Source of the DNA: Pachyseris speciosa
Taxonomy: Eukaryota; Cnidaria; Anthozoa; Scleractinia; Pachyseridae
DNA: 64,000 nt
Direction: 5' to 3'
NCBI GenBank assembly: GCA_016490735.1
Contig: JAEMWC010000081.1
Location: 427,501 to 491,500 of the forward strand
Shown here: piece by piece, positions 1 to 11,297 of the stretch
Layout of the letters: the number at the start of each line of letters is the position of its first letter
Numbering within the stretch: the stretch's first letter is position 1
Translations under genes and position numbers: made by a program
The notes under the pieces: model-generated
Told to the model about the DNA's origin: nothing
The model's input: the letters and a program-made list of their open reading frames with translations, nothing else
Databases searched by the model: none

Positions 1-88
1 TCTTTGAGGAAAGCACAGCAAATAAGCTAAGAAGCTTAAAAGTTCTTTACAGTAAAGGGTTAATGAGTAAAGAGAAGTATAAAAGTGT

Positions 89-1650
89 TTGTTTAAGTCA
101 ACAATGTCTAGTACAGGTAACTGTAAAAGAACTGGGCTTAAATTTATGCCCAATGCACCAGTTCCAAAGTTGCTCCCCTATGCAAAGCTGATTGAGTATG
201 TTAATTCAATCAACATAGGAAATGTACATGATTTTTGCGCTGACTTTTGCTACAACCTAGGTGATGATGACAAAGTCAATGGTGCTTATAAGGATGTGGA
301 GGAATTCCTATTAGAGCTAGCTGACATGTACATATGTCTTGAAAACTCTAGCACTCTAGAGCTAGTTAACTTTGACAAGCCTAACCATTTTAGGATTACT
401 AATGGAGCTGACGGGGCTCCTTTTGGTAAGGATGACGAAGCCACAGCGTGGCTTCTATCCTTTTTAAACAGTGGTGAGCGAATAGCAAGTGTTAATGAAA
501 CTTTTATCCTGTGTGGTGCCAATTGCAGTGAAAGCCATCCAGCAATGCATAGGTATGCTGAAAAGCTTATTTCAGATCTAACATCCATTGAAAAAAGTAC
601 TTATACTCTTCCAAGTTCAAAAACTAAGGTAACATTTTCGGTCGAACTTGTTCCTTCAGACATGAAATGGGTGTCAACATTTAGTGGTGAATTATCCAAT
701 GCAGCCTTCTACTTTTCTCCATTTGGAAATGTAAGTGAGGATGATAAATGTATAGTCAATGGCAGTCTTGGACCAGGGGATAATTGTACTTGGACGCCCT
801 GGGTATATGCTGAAAGACTAGAAGTGGCTTCTAAAGTAAATGCTAAGAAAGAAAAACTAGCTCAAAGCAAACTTGCAGAATCTACAAAGAGAACAAAACT
901 ATAAGCATATATTAAGAGCTTAAAATCCAGACAAGAATTTGACAAAGTTTACGCAGAACCACTGCATTGTGCAAACAATGCCTGGCAGCAGTTGCATGAA
1001 ATTATGCTTTCTCATGCCAATGACAAAAGTGGCTTACCATCAACATTCACAGATCCTTCTAAATTGCCAGAATGCCCATTAGCCTCTCACCTAGCCACAC
1101 TTAAAGAAATAGGGGCTAGTAGGCTCTATAAAAAAAGTGAGAAAGTGGATATCACAGGGCAGGAAAGGCTGCCTTTCTTAAAGTCAAAGGCCTGTTAGCA
1201 ATGAATCAGGCTTCTGATGTATCAGATGGGAGTGATGATGACTTTGTCCCAAAGAAGTTTAAAGCAGCAGAGAAAGATCAGGACATTCACACAATGAAGG
1301 GTGACATTATTGATGTGAAATGCATGGTAACTGAAATGCTTGCAGTTAACAAATCCTTGCCTTTGCCACTTGGAATCACAAAGCTTGTCAAAGAGGCATT
1401 CCAGTGTAAGATATGCAATGACACACCAATGAAACCACCAATAATTGCAACCAAATGTTGCAGCAGCCTCTAAGGTTGTGAAGAGTGTGTGAATACATGG
1501 TATGATGGTGTGAATGGACTTACCAAGTGCCACTGTAATGAGCCAAAAGGCTATGCATTTACATTACAGTTTAAGGGACTGTACGATTTCCTGACTGGAA
1601 TGAGAAAGGTTCTAAACACAACATCTGAAGATGATAATCTAGCTGAATAA
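89..1650 (+). pseudogene. Decayed transposon-like protein with C-terminal RING/U-box-like finger
   Basis: An open frame runs 89-904 and continues in the same frame past a TAA at 902-904 to 1198. A frameshift then leads to 1201-1473, and after one more TAA (1471-1473) the same frame continues to 1650. The C-terminal part holds a RING/U-box-like cysteine pattern (CKIC, then TKCCSS, GCEEC, KCHC) followed by GLYDFL near 1410-1610. The N-terminal part has conserved-looking acidic blocks (GADGAPFG, LVPSDMKW, FSGELSNA) that could be an RNase-H-like core, but I cannot assign the family. The jump near 1190 looks like an internal deletion. I infer a dead copy of a multicopy cnidarian element. A host gene is less likely given three lesions in 1.5 kb. 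Confidence 0.55.
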
Positions 1651-2229
1651 GAAATGCAAATTCAGTCATGTTGATCATCTTTAAATATAGTTGATATTTG
1701 ACAGCAAATAGTATATATTTGTGGTAGCTGTGTTTCTTGTGATAATCAAAGGAGTAAAACTTGAAGGCATGCAATAATATGTAACAGTTTGTAACAGTTT
1801 ATAAGGGTTGTCATTGAGCTGAGAGACGTTGTTGTTGATATTTCTTACAACATAAACCTCCGATATTTTGATGCTCATGTGTTGTCACAGTATTTGCTTG
1901 CCAGTGGGTGTCAATAGTCATGTTTAATGCTTCACTGTCAAATGTAGTGACACATTGACATTTCTTAATTATTTTTAAATTATTTTAAATGGTATTTTAT
2001 AAAGATGGTATTTTATAAAGATCAGCATTTTTACAAATTAAAATAAGAATTTATCATGTGGCTTGTGCCTGTTTTTCTGATTCAGCGTTCCACGTGCAGA
2101 CTGAAAATGATATTGATTCTGGGGTAATTCATTCCAACCTGGCATTTATCATGCTTTTTCAGGGGGCCCTTTGAATTCCCTTCCTATTACTTTGAAACAG
2201 ACAAGCAAAAATCATAGTTAATACTGTAG
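1651..2229. other. Non-coding spacer, AT-rich
   Basis: I see no coding signal, no inverted repeat and no tandem repeat here. A short direct duplication of GGTATTTTATAAAGAT occurs near 1990-2025. Confidence 0.5.
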
Positions 2230-2810
2230 TTAAGCGAAAGTTTTAAGTGAAATTGTGAGATCCATAAAATACTGCAGCCCGTCCTGAAACAACCTTGGCT
2301 GACCATTTACCAAATGGTGAAATATAGTACCAAAGCTTGAAAATCTCGATAGTAACTGAATCAGTCTTTGCTGTTGAAGGCATGGATAGTTGGCAAGGAG
2401 ATCAACTCCATATGGCTCAGGACAGTTGAGATGCCCTCCTTGATTTTCATAAGCAGCTACAGCATCTGCTACAGTTGGAAGGATACCTCGCTAACGAAGA
2501 GAAAATGCCTTGTTGTTTGTCATCAAGTCATCTGGAACACCCTTCCCTTAACACACAATTGTACTAATTGGTCAATTAATTCAGAATATTGGAAGGGTAC
2601 TTTTTTATTGTTGGAATTACTTGTTACTTGCATAAAAACTGATTTGCAAATACTGAAAGGTGAATGGATTTTACCAGGTATTGGGTGTTGGTTCCAGCTG
2701 TCAAACACTTGTTTTATTCCAGCTGCAGCCAGCTGGGTTGTAAAGGTGGACACTGAAAACTTGACCAGATCATCATCCATGTCTATCAGATCATCATTAA
2801 CCATGCTATT
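2230..2810 (-). pseudogene. C-terminal part of an rve-type integrase gene
   Basis: Read on the minus strand, one frame starts at about 2804 with MVNDDLIDMDDDLVKF and includes the block FDSWNQHPIPGK. After a frameshift near 2510 a second frame reads through AYENQGGHLNCPEPYG and LLSRFSSFGTIFH to a stop at 2230-2232. I recall these blocks as the region downstream of the catalytic core in a widespread fish/cnidarian family of integrase-like transposon proteins. The core exons of the same gene lie at 6851-7399 on the same strand. The LINE at 2.8-6.6 kb sits between the two halves and is on the opposite strand, so it inserted into this gene. Confidence 0.55.
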
Positions 2811-2849
2811 TTATACATGTTTAATGGCATAAGGTTAAGTTTTGACAAC

Positions 2850-5800
2850 ATGGCGGTCACAGGCGTGGAGCATCGATTGACTAATAACAGACCTTGTCGG
2901 CTTCACTCCTTCATATTGGCACTTATGTTATTTTCAATATGGAATGTTTACCAGCACACGTCTTATTTGTACGAAAACTCGGTAGATGTCACCCTGCTAA
3001 CGTTTATTTCTGATACAAGGATTGCAACTCGACTTCGCCGGCTGTCATGCACACGTAGAAGAACGTTTACTACATCACGTATTCCCTACAACGTCTCAGG
3101 AACAAGCTCCTTCCAACTACATTTAAAGTCCGGAGACATCCATCCTAACCCAGGACCGCATAGGAAAAGAACTAGTACCCCGAAATATCCCTGCGGTGAT
3201 TGTCAACTAACGGTGAGAAAGAATCAAGACGCCATATTGTGTGCGGAATGCAAAACCTGGTTCCATGCTAAATGCATTAATATGGGAAAACACATTTTCC
3301 AATATTATCTCGAGAATTACAGTCTTGATTGGACTTGTCTTCTTTGCTCCCTACCGAAATGTGGAAACTCTTTCTTTGATCAAAGCGGCGATGAACCAAT
3401 TCTTGAGTTGTCCTATTCTAATACGGACAACGAACAAGAAAATGCTAATGTGGATTCATTACCCGATTCACTACAAAGAACAAAGGACGCTCGTGAAATT
3501 CTTCTCATTCATATGAACGTAAATAGTCTTCAAAACAAAGTGGAAGAGATTGGATCATTAATCAAGGAATCTAAAGCTCAAGTCGTCTTTCTTACTGAGA
3601 CTAAGATCGACCGCACATATCCGGATTCGCAGTTTGCAGAGTGGCTATAATACATACAGGAATGATCGAAAAAAAGGTGGAGGTGGTGTAATGGCGTATA
3701 TTTCAGATAAACTACCTTCTAAACGGCTGGGATTGCCAAGAAAATTTACTACGATCGAGCCCCTGGCAATTCAGTCTAAATTTGGACGGTACGATGTAGT
3801 GATTCTGGGCATCTATAGGCCAGCCAAGCCGACTGGAAATAATTACCATGTTACCCTTGAGAAAGATCTACACGACCTGACATCATGGGCTTCAGTTCAG
3901 AAATCATTTTTGGTGATCACAGGCGACCTGAACCTCGACAGACTTCGTCCACTCTCGAGGGAAGGGAAAATCTTACGAGATCTGGAAGACACACACGGGT
4001 TGACTTGTGTCATAACTAGACCAACAAGGATTACTAATAACAGCCAAACATTAATTGATCTTATTTTAACCAATAAGCCAGAGCTATTTAAGGATTGTGG
4101 CGTTTGTGATGTCGGAATAAGTGATCACGCCCTGGTATATGGACTCATGAAAGAACGAAATGCCTTTTACGAAAGCAAGGTGCTGACTGTAAGAAGTTAC
4201 AAAGAACTGAATGAAAAGGAATTACAAATGGATTTAGACATGGCTCCTTGGCATGTAAGCAGCATCTTCGATTCAATAGACGACCAGCATTCCTATTGGC
4301 ACACTCTTCTCACTAGCATCATTAATGATCATATTCCGCTGAAAAAGATGAGAGTCCGTGCAGTAGACGTACCGTACATGACGCTCGAATGGAAAAAGGC
4401 AATTAGGAAAAAGAGGAGGTATGCAAAACGATATGCAAGAAACCCTACCGAGGAGAACCGAGAAGTAATGAAAACGTGGAGGAATACTGCTACAAGACTC
4501 CGGCGGAGAGCAATCAAAGAGTACTGGAACAAAAAAGCTGATGATCTGAAAACGAATCCTAGGAATTTCTACAGTGTTTTTAAGCCTTTTCTTCACTCAA
4601 AGTCGAAAAAGTGTGAAAACGTCCTACTTAACATAGATATCGAAGGTGTCATTGAACAGGATCAACGCAACATTGCGGAGCACTTTGCCAAATATTTCTC
4701 TTCAGTGGCTAACGACATCGGTGACACTCGTTTATTAGGTATGTCCGAGGACCAACTGTACCATCATGAGTGTGCACATGATAACGCAAAGCTGTAATCG
4801 TGGACCTCATGGTGACTCCTCACAATTTAGATTCCATATGCTTGAGCCGAATGAAATTGCGGTTGTGCTATCTAACTTGGATTCTACCAAGAGCACAGGT
4901 CACGACCAAATACCATCCAAGATCTTAAAGATAGCAAGTAGGGAGCTTTCTTTTCCCCTCGCTGACTTATATAACCGTTGCATCGAATCCTGTGATTGGC
5001 CACTGCAATGGAAGAAAGGTGACTGGGAACCCGTGTTTAAGAAAGATAACAAACAAGACATTAAGAACTATAGACCTGTTACAGTATTAACAGTGATAGG
5101 GAAAGTCTTTGAGCAGTTACTGAGCAAACAGCTGGCATCATTTATAGATCCAATGTTAGGCAACAAATTGACTGCATATCGAAAGGATCAGAGCTGTGAG
5201 ACCTCCCTCATTGGATTGGTGGAAAGATGGAAAAAGGCTCTTGACAACAGGAACGTTGTTGGAGTCTTGTCCACTGATATGTCAAAGGCATTTGATTCGC
5301 TGTACCCTCCCCTAATGATAAACAAACTGAGAGCATACGGTTTCTCTAACAACTCACTAGCCCTTATGCGATCATATTTCACAAATAGGAAAAACAGAGT
5401 TAGGATCAGTCAAGAAGCAACAAGCGGTTGGTACGCGACGACGAGAGGTTGTCCCCAGGGATCAAGCTTCGGGCCTCTTCTTTGGAATGTTTTCCAAAAC
5501 GATCTACACCTCTCCACTGACGAAAACAGGTTATTTATGTATGCTGATGACCACCAACTGTTCTCAGTGGCGAAGACAACTAACGAGGCGGAAAACATTT
5601 TAACTGAGGAAGGAAACAACATCTCTAAGTGGTATAACGACAATCTTTTACAGGGAAATTTTTCAAAGTATCAGGTGATGAGTCTGGGTCCGAAGAATTG
5701 TCACAAGGATCTACACATCGTTATTAATGACATCGTAATTGATCAGAAATCTGAGATAACACTCTTAGGAGTTACTTTAGACGATCGACTATCATTTTCG

Positions 5801-6384
5801 AATCATGTGAGCAATGTTTGTAGAAAAGCCTCCTGTCAAACGGGTGTTCTTCTGAGATTACGTAACCTTATTCCGACATCAGCTAAATTACACATTGTCA
5901 AATTTGCTATACTACCTCATCTCACATACTGTCAGACTGTCTGGCATTTTTGTCGTTCTTCTGATGCCAGAAAACTAGAACGAATTCAAGAACGAGCATT
6001 ACGTGCTGTTTATTGTGACTCTGAGGAACTCTTGCAAAGAGCGAGACTACCAACACTTTATACGCGAAGACTCCAGGCTATTGCAACCATAATGTATAAA
6101 GTCAAATATGGTCTGGCCCCCCTTACATTGCTGACTTATTTGTTGCTACTAGTTCTCAGTATCACCTTAGAAACTCTGATTTCGTCATACCGAGATTTCG
6201 GACTGTTGCTTATGGCAAACACAGCCTGACTTATCTAGGCCCTGTCATTTGGTCCAAACTTGACAAATCTATCAGATCGTCTGAATCATTAGACACTTTT
6301 AAAAACGCGTTAAAAAGGTTAATTTTACAAGCCTGCTGGATTATACTTGCAAAGACTGTTTTTTATGTAACAACTAACAACTGA
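2850..6384 (+). pseudogene. LINE polyprotein: leader, 2A-like, PHD, endonuclease, RT
   Basis: The likely start is the ATG at 2850 (MAVTGVEH), 11 codons inside the open frame. A hydrophobic stretch FILALMLFSIWNV follows, then SGDIHPNPGP (3147-3158 encodes NPGP). The PHD finger has Cys pairs CGDC and CAEC, then WFHAKC and TCLLC. Endonuclease motifs are HMNVNSLQNK, TETKID, GDLNLD and SDHALVYG. RT motifs are STKSTGHDQIPSK, NYRPVT, DMSKAFDSL, GCPQGSSFGPLLWN and the catalytic MYADDHQ near 5540. The frame shifts near 3640 (within the endonuclease), near 4780 (endonuclease to RT) and near 6115 (C-terminal domain). The last of these lets the C-terminus continue to a TGA at 6382-6384. Confidence 0.8.
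3147..3158 (+). other. 2A-like NPGP motif in LINE leader
   Basis: These codons give NPGP within SGDIHPNPGP, about 100 residues after the likely start and just before the PHD finger. The canonical ribosome-skipping 2A motif is D(V/I)ExNPGP. Here the Glu position is His, so activity is uncertain. 2A-like sequences behind signal-type leaders are known from other animal APE-type LINEs. Confidence 0.55.
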
Positions 6385-6591
6385 TCTTCAGATAATGCAT
6401 GACTCATTACCTATTCAATATACACATGTAAATACGTTTCATAATTGATTTTAATGCATGACTCACAGTTTATTCAATATATATATATATGTAAATATAT
6501 TTCTATTTTATTTACTTGATAACTAATTTTTAGCTAGGTGTCCCCAATTAGTATACATTGTATGCTAGCGATTTCGACACATTAATAAAGT

Positions 6592-6592
6592 T

Positions 6593-6626
<34 letters not shown>
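6592..6626 (+). repeat. CTTA tetranucleotide 3' tail of the LINE
   Basis: About eight perfect CTTA repeats directly follow the LINE 3' UTR (AATAAAG at about 6582). Such microsatellite tails mark the 3' terminus of CR1/L2-group elements. Confidence 0.8.
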
Positions 6627-6850
6627 CCACCCATTTCCTTTCACCTGGATGATTCTGTTGTAAGAGAGCAAGGGAATTCAAATTGAATTAAGCGATAAAA
6701 CTGCAAAAGTGGTGGAATACCATTTACATTCTCTGTCAGGTGCATCAGGGACAAGCTGCTCTGGGAACATGATTTTATAGCCAATAATTTTAATTTCGAT
6801 TTCCTTTGTTAAAATCTTCCAATCTTCTCCACGGCCACGTGCAGGCTTAC

Positions 6851-7399
6851 CTCTTTTGACATTGTTTGAATAAATGGCGCTCTTCTTGTGTTAGTTCTGT
6901 TCTCTTGGACATAATGTAGTAGGTAGAATTCGTTTCCATGGTCAACTCTTATCTGGTCCCACATGCCGTACTCTAAAACTGCAGGTCTGTTAATGAGCGA
7001 TGAAAATATAGAAATGAAGTTTTTATTTGATATGTTCAATGCAACATGACAATGATAGACTTAATATATGCTCACCTGTATATATGATCATAGATTACGG
7101 AGTTGTTCTTAACTGGCATTGATGCAAATGATACCAGTTTTCCACTGTACCCATCTGAAGCGCACACGAGTTAGCCCATACATAACAAGTTTTTCATTTT
7201 GATCGATGTGCAGTTTGTGTCCAAAGTAATCTGCCTTGTAAGGTAGTGGATTTATATTCCGTTGAACATTAGCACATCTTGCTGCATGATACAGCAGAGA
7301 GACTACAGACAAAGCTTTCCCAACACGTCTATCTCCAGCATCAATTCCCTTGCTTTTCAAGAATCCTTTTATCATTTGACGGCCCCAAGTTGATCCAAC
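6851..7399 (-). pseudogene. Integrase core exons (rve-type transposon gene)
   Basis: Two minus-strand exons can be placed. The first runs 7399 to 7077, with an acceptor CAG just upstream and donor GTGAGC at 7076-7071. It encodes VGKALSVVS, LYHAARCANVQRNINPLPYK and HIDQNEKLVMYG. A frameshift near 7160 is needed to read on into DGYSGK. The second runs 6986 to 6851, with donor GTAAGCC, and joins in frame to give YRPAVLEYGMWDQIRVDHGNEFY, an integrase core block with D-H-G. These continue the gene whose C-terminus is at 2230-2810. The exon that should lie between is not recognisable in 6630-6840, so the copy is dead. Confidence 0.6.
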
Positions 7400-8100
7400 C
7401 TGTAATAATGAAATAAATATATGGAAATAATTGTGAATCGAAATCTTTTTCAGTTTAATTCGGAAAATACCGCAAATGATCCATGTAAATAATGACGGTG
7501 CTTATAGCTTACCTGTTGAACTGCAGCTCGAATGTGCCGTTCAAGTTCTCTGCCCTCCCTCCTTGACATGCAAATTAGGTGCCCCAGGACTGGGCAAAAT
7601 TGAAAATTAAAATCAATTTTTTCATTTTCGCTAAATGAATTTTTCGATTTTCGACTTAAACAAAATTGAAAATACAATCAATTTTTCATTTTTTTGTTTC
7701 TTTCTTGTAACGATAATCTATTTTTTATTCATATGAAGCCTTCGAAATGGCAAAATAGTGTTAAATGAGGCAATATTTTAAATTTAGTATTTTAAATGTC
7801 AGTGTTTTTCTACAATATGGTAATTTTATTTATAAAAAACCGAGACGAAAGGCAAATTTTCATCTTAGTTCCAAATTGAAAATGAAATAGACGAATGACA
7901 CATGGACCAGTCACTTGCCAAGTTGAATGTTTCTTATAGGCCAACAAGGGGTAAAAATAGACCGGATGGGGAAAACTGGGGCATAGCTTCCTAGCGCATA
8001 CTGGGATCGGTTAGTTACCGCCAGATTTGAAAATTTTATACAATTTCCCACGTTTCGATACCAGTTTCATCAATACAGATCAAGATTTTTCCACGGACTT
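7400..8100. other. Non-coding stretch, no gene seen
   Basis: AT-rich DNA with an imperfect repeat of a short block (AAAATTGAAAAT...AATCAATTTTT) at about 7590-7690 that reads like a diverged duplication. No other structure was found. Confidence 0.4.
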
Positions 8101-8246
8101 ATGGCCCTTAAGTTTCACTTGCTCGTGTGTTTGCTGCTGTTGCTTCTATCTTTCATACCAGGCAGCAGAGCATACGGCAATGCGGATGGTACGGGAAACA
8201 ATTATTCGGCAGATGCTGTTCCTTCATTCCTATGCGAAATTAACAA
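8101..8246 (+). CDS. Candidate first exon with signal peptide
   Basis: An ATG at 8101 opens a 48-codon frame. It begins MALKFHLLVCLLLLLLSF and continues to PGSRAYGNADG, a textbook signal peptide with an SRA/YG-type cleavage site. It then runs into a strong donor (GTAAGT at 8247). It is too short for standard ORF lists. The next plausible acceptor is TTTCAG at 8442-8447, but the phases do not match the frame used downstream. Either another exon is missing or an indel has occurred. The product would be secreted or be a leader of a retroelement protein. I do not recognise the family. Confidence 0.4.
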
Positions 8247-8447
8247 GTAAGTGTTCCTATATTACTGTACTTCAGTGAGCTTTTTATCTCTGCTTGAAGG
8301 TTCAGTTCGGGTACTGAGGATGAGGATGCCAATTAGTAAAAAGGTCGCAGTCGTTAACATATTGCTAGGGTAAAATCAGATTGGCGTTTTGAGTCAAACA
8401 TTTCAAATAATATTAACTTGCCGGGGTCTACATCTCATTTCTTTCAG

Positions 8448-8790
8448 CTTTCTCATTATCCAAGGAGAATAAAAACGGCGCAGAAAATGGTTGCAACTCC
8501 GCAATAGCTGCTGTTGTGAAGAGAATTTTTGAAGAATCCGTTGTTGGCGATGTTGTTGTTAACAGCCGTATTCTAAACGTCTTCAAAAAGATTTCAATAT
8601 TGCAAATGGCTTGTAGATGTGCGAGCAAGGCAGGAGGAAAATCACTGGCAAAGCTGTTGAACGCATGGAAAACTGGACCGAAATATCAGTTCAAAATTTA
8701 CTACAATGAAGTTGAGGTGCAGAAGGTGAAGACACAGTGTGAAATCCTCCGAGGGCAGTTACGCCAACTCTACCGGATTATCCGGGAGTC
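8448..8790 (+). pseudogene. Unrecognised exon, helical, Lys/Arg-rich
   Basis: The sequence follows a polypyrimidine tract and CAG. One frame reads FSLSKENKNGAENGCNS, then VVKRIFEESVVGDVVVNS and CRCASKAGGKSLAKLL, ending near LRGQLRQLYRI. It has the composition of a real protein but no motif I can name. From about 8780 the frame runs into a CCGGGAG-rich repeat, so the 3' end is probably lost. Confidence 0.35.
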
Positions 8791-8855
8791 TCCCGGATAC
8801 GGAACGAATCTCCCGGTCTCCCGTACGGGTGACCAATTCTCCCGGATAAATACGA
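8775..8855. repeat. Short palindromic CCGGGAGA-type repeat
   Basis: Direct and inverted copies of TCCGGGAGTCTCCCGGAT-type sequence (TATCCGGGAG, TCTCCCGGATA, TCTCCCGGTCTCCCG, TCTCCCGGATAAAT) cluster within about 80 bp. It looks like a small inserted repeat that truncates the preceding exon. Confidence 0.5.
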
Positions 8856-9174
8856 CTTTGAACCTTTTTTAAGACTTTGTTCAATTTTACGCTCAAGACG
8901 CATCCTCAGATGGAGAGAATTTCAATTTTTGAAAATCGTTTTACCGTTTCTTAATGCATTTCAGCATCTCTGACTTTCAAACACACTAGACGTTGACAGA
9001 AACTAAACAAAAAGGCTTTCTTTCGTTTTCGTTTGTTAGCGCGGGGATATAAAGATATGTCTGATTGCATCTCCGTTTAACCAATCACAATTCTCGATAT
9101 AAGCGCTTTGGTTTCCGCAAATTTCCAGCTCAAGCTTGCCACCTCATCAGTCGTGAGTGATTGTAAGATTCACA

Positions 9175-9316
9175 ATGGCGGTAGATTTTTCTTGTATTCA
9201 GAAGGAGCTGCTGGGCTATGTACCCCTTGGATTTAAGCAAGCCAGAAATTTTACTGTTGAAAAGGTGAAAACCATACCTACTTTGACTCTCCAACCAAAT
9301 ATTGCAAATACTCAAG
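9175..9316 (+). CDS. Candidate first exon, 47 codons
   Basis: An ATG (context CACAATGGCG) opens MAVDFSCIQKELLGYVPLGF and reads without stop to a donor (CTCAAG|GTTAGT). Start context and splice donor together suggest a 5' coding exon. No downstream exon could be linked by reading, and the family is not recognised. Confidence 0.35.
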
Positions 9317-10314
9317 GTTAGTTTCCTTTGTTTAATAGAATAACAACGTGTTACTCATGATCACTGTTTTCTTTTTTAGCAGCTTGTGCTCTTGGTTTGT
9401 TTTTGGCAACAAAACTAAACTATATATACAAGCGTATGCTGTTGTCTTGGCTTTTACAAATGAAAATGCTATGGCTGTACATGCAGATCACTAGATGAGG
9501 CAGTAAATTATTTTGCGGTAACTTAATTCGCTGTGGCTATTTTCCTGCAGCCCGATTTTTTAGCACTTCTAGTATAAAGTCGAAAGAAATTGGACAATCC
9601 AAACTGTGATATCTAAATTATGGGGACGCTTAAAAATTCAGTTCAGCGCTTAAAAAATTCATTTCAAATCCGAAACTACATTTACGTTGAGTATGGGGAC
9701 AAGAAGTCATGAGTTTTAAAATTAAAGGTCATGATGCAGCTGGACTTCCAGTGAAGAGCCATTAGTTCGTAACCCCTGCACGCTTTGGTCAAAGCTTCAT
9801 GAATGTTCGCTAATTCGCTACACAGAAGTAAATTCTTGATACCCTAAAAAGGCATTGCTTTATTCAAAATACCTTTCAGAGCTGGATTTACTTGAAGGAA
9901 TTAAAATAAAAAAGCTTCTAGCAGTTCTTGTGTGACACTTCCATTACGTGATGCGTCTATTCTCTCGCTTTCTCTCCTTCTCTCTCCATGACGGGAATTT
10001 GCTGCAGGCCGGGGACCGACGCAAGACCCTTCTCTCCTCTCTCAGTCATGCTTTTGTATATCATTTTTTCCAATAAAGCAACAATGATAAAAAGATTTAG
10101 CGTTTTAAAACCTTAACCGGCTGCCAGTCTTTTAACTACAGCGGATAAGCGCTTTGGAATAATAAAAGCCCTTTGAAAACGTGTTTATCTGATTTTCAAG
10201 TGATTGATCCGGAAAGAGAGAAATTTTGTATGCTGTTTAAAGTCCATTCATGCCATAAAAGAAACGTTTTTTAAACTTTGAAAATTATACATGATTATTT
10301 CATACAGGTATGAC
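9317..10314. other. Non-coding stretch
   Basis: No open frame of interest, no inverted repeat. It contains a CT-rich patch (TCTCTCGCTTTCTCTCC) at about 9960-9990. Confidence 0.4.
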
Positions 10315-10595
10315 AGGGGCGTAGCCAGGATTTTTCAAAGGGGGGGGGGGGGGTCACAGTATGTCACACCCAGGGTACTCAGTACATCGTCATGTCGAGA
10401 ATACTTTGATGCGAAACAAATCTCAACAGTGAGCTTTCTAACTGTGGTCTTTGGGGCCAAAGTATTGAAACTTCTTCAGATTTGCGCCTTTTCGCCACCT
10501 AAATATTGTGTTGTCCATTTTAGAAATAAAAAGCCTACCAAAGGGGGGGGGGGGGGTCACGGGCACCCCAGGACCCACCCTCTCGCTACGCCCTT
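10315..10595. mobile_element. Small TIR repeat (MITE-like), about 280 bp
   Basis: It starts GGGGCGTAGCCAGGA and ends TCTCGCTACGCCCTT, so about 10 bp (GGGCGTAGC) is inverted at the two ends. Inside are two poly(G) runs of 12-14 at about 10340 and 10545. No convincing target duplication is visible. The ORFs read across it are chance. Confidence 0.5.
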
Positions 10596-10636
10596 GTAAA
10601 CGATATTTCATAACTCTGCCGACTGCGGTCATTGTT

Positions 10637-11297
10637 GCTGTTGTTTTTGGTAATTTTATTTTTTCTTTATTTACGAAATGATGAAATAAAAAGCGACTAA
10701 AAGATGGGAAAAAAACTTTCCGACTTCGACATATACTGGCCCATTTTTACTTCTATCTGTGTCAGGTTTTAAGGATACCATTGCCGAGAAATTGTTTCCC
10801 CAAGATGGCCCGCTGGGACATATACTATAACTGCTGATAAACGTTTCCAACTCGACGCTGTTGTTTTTGGTAATTTTATTTTTTCTTTATTTACGAAATG
10901 ATGAAATAAAAAGCAACTAAAAGATGGGAAAAAAACTTTCCGACTTCGATATATACTGGCCCATTTTTACTTCTATCTGTGTCAGGTTTTAAGGATACCA
11001 TTGCCGAGAAATTGTTTCCCCAAGATGGCCCGCTGGGACATATACTATAACTGCTGATAAACGTTTCCAACTCGACGCTGTTGTTTTTGGTAATTTTAGT
11101 TTTTCTTTATTTACGAAATGATGAAATAAAAAGCAACTAAAAGATGGGAAAAAAAACTTTCCGACTTCGATATATACTGGCCCATTTTTACTTCTATCTG
11201 TGTCAGGTTTTAAGGATACCATTGCCGAGAAATTGTTTCCCCAAGATGGCCCACTGGGACATATACTATAACTGCCGATAAACGTTTCCAACTCGAC
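10637..11297 (+). repeat. Three tandem copies of a 220-bp unit
   Basis: Units begin at 10637, 10857 and 11077 with GCTGTTGTTTTTGGTAATTT and end with CGTTTCCAACTCGACG. Copies are nearly identical, with single substitutions and a one-base poly(A) length change in the third. The near identity implies recent amplification. Confidence 0.9.

Larger units (their letters stand above)
2817..6626 (+). mobile_element. CR1/L2-like non-LTR retrotransposon with PHD finger
   Basis: It encodes, in order, a hydrophobic leader, an NPGP motif, a C4HC3 PHD finger, an apurinic-type endonuclease and a reverse transcriptase. It ends in a CTTA tetranucleotide tail, typical of CR1/L2 elements, which lack poly(A). 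The 5' end is not sharply defined and lies near 2815-2850. It has inserted into an integrase gene on the other strand. At least three frameshifts show this copy is inactive. Confidence 0.8.

Noticed and set aside
2817..3650. PHD finger at 3.2 kb as a host chromatin gene
   Set aside because: It is in frame with endonuclease and RT motifs and ends in a LINE tail, so it belongs to the retrotransposon.
10291..10632. 102- and 64-codon ORFs with GGGG runs
   Set aside because: They read through the poly(G)-containing TIR repeat on both strands.
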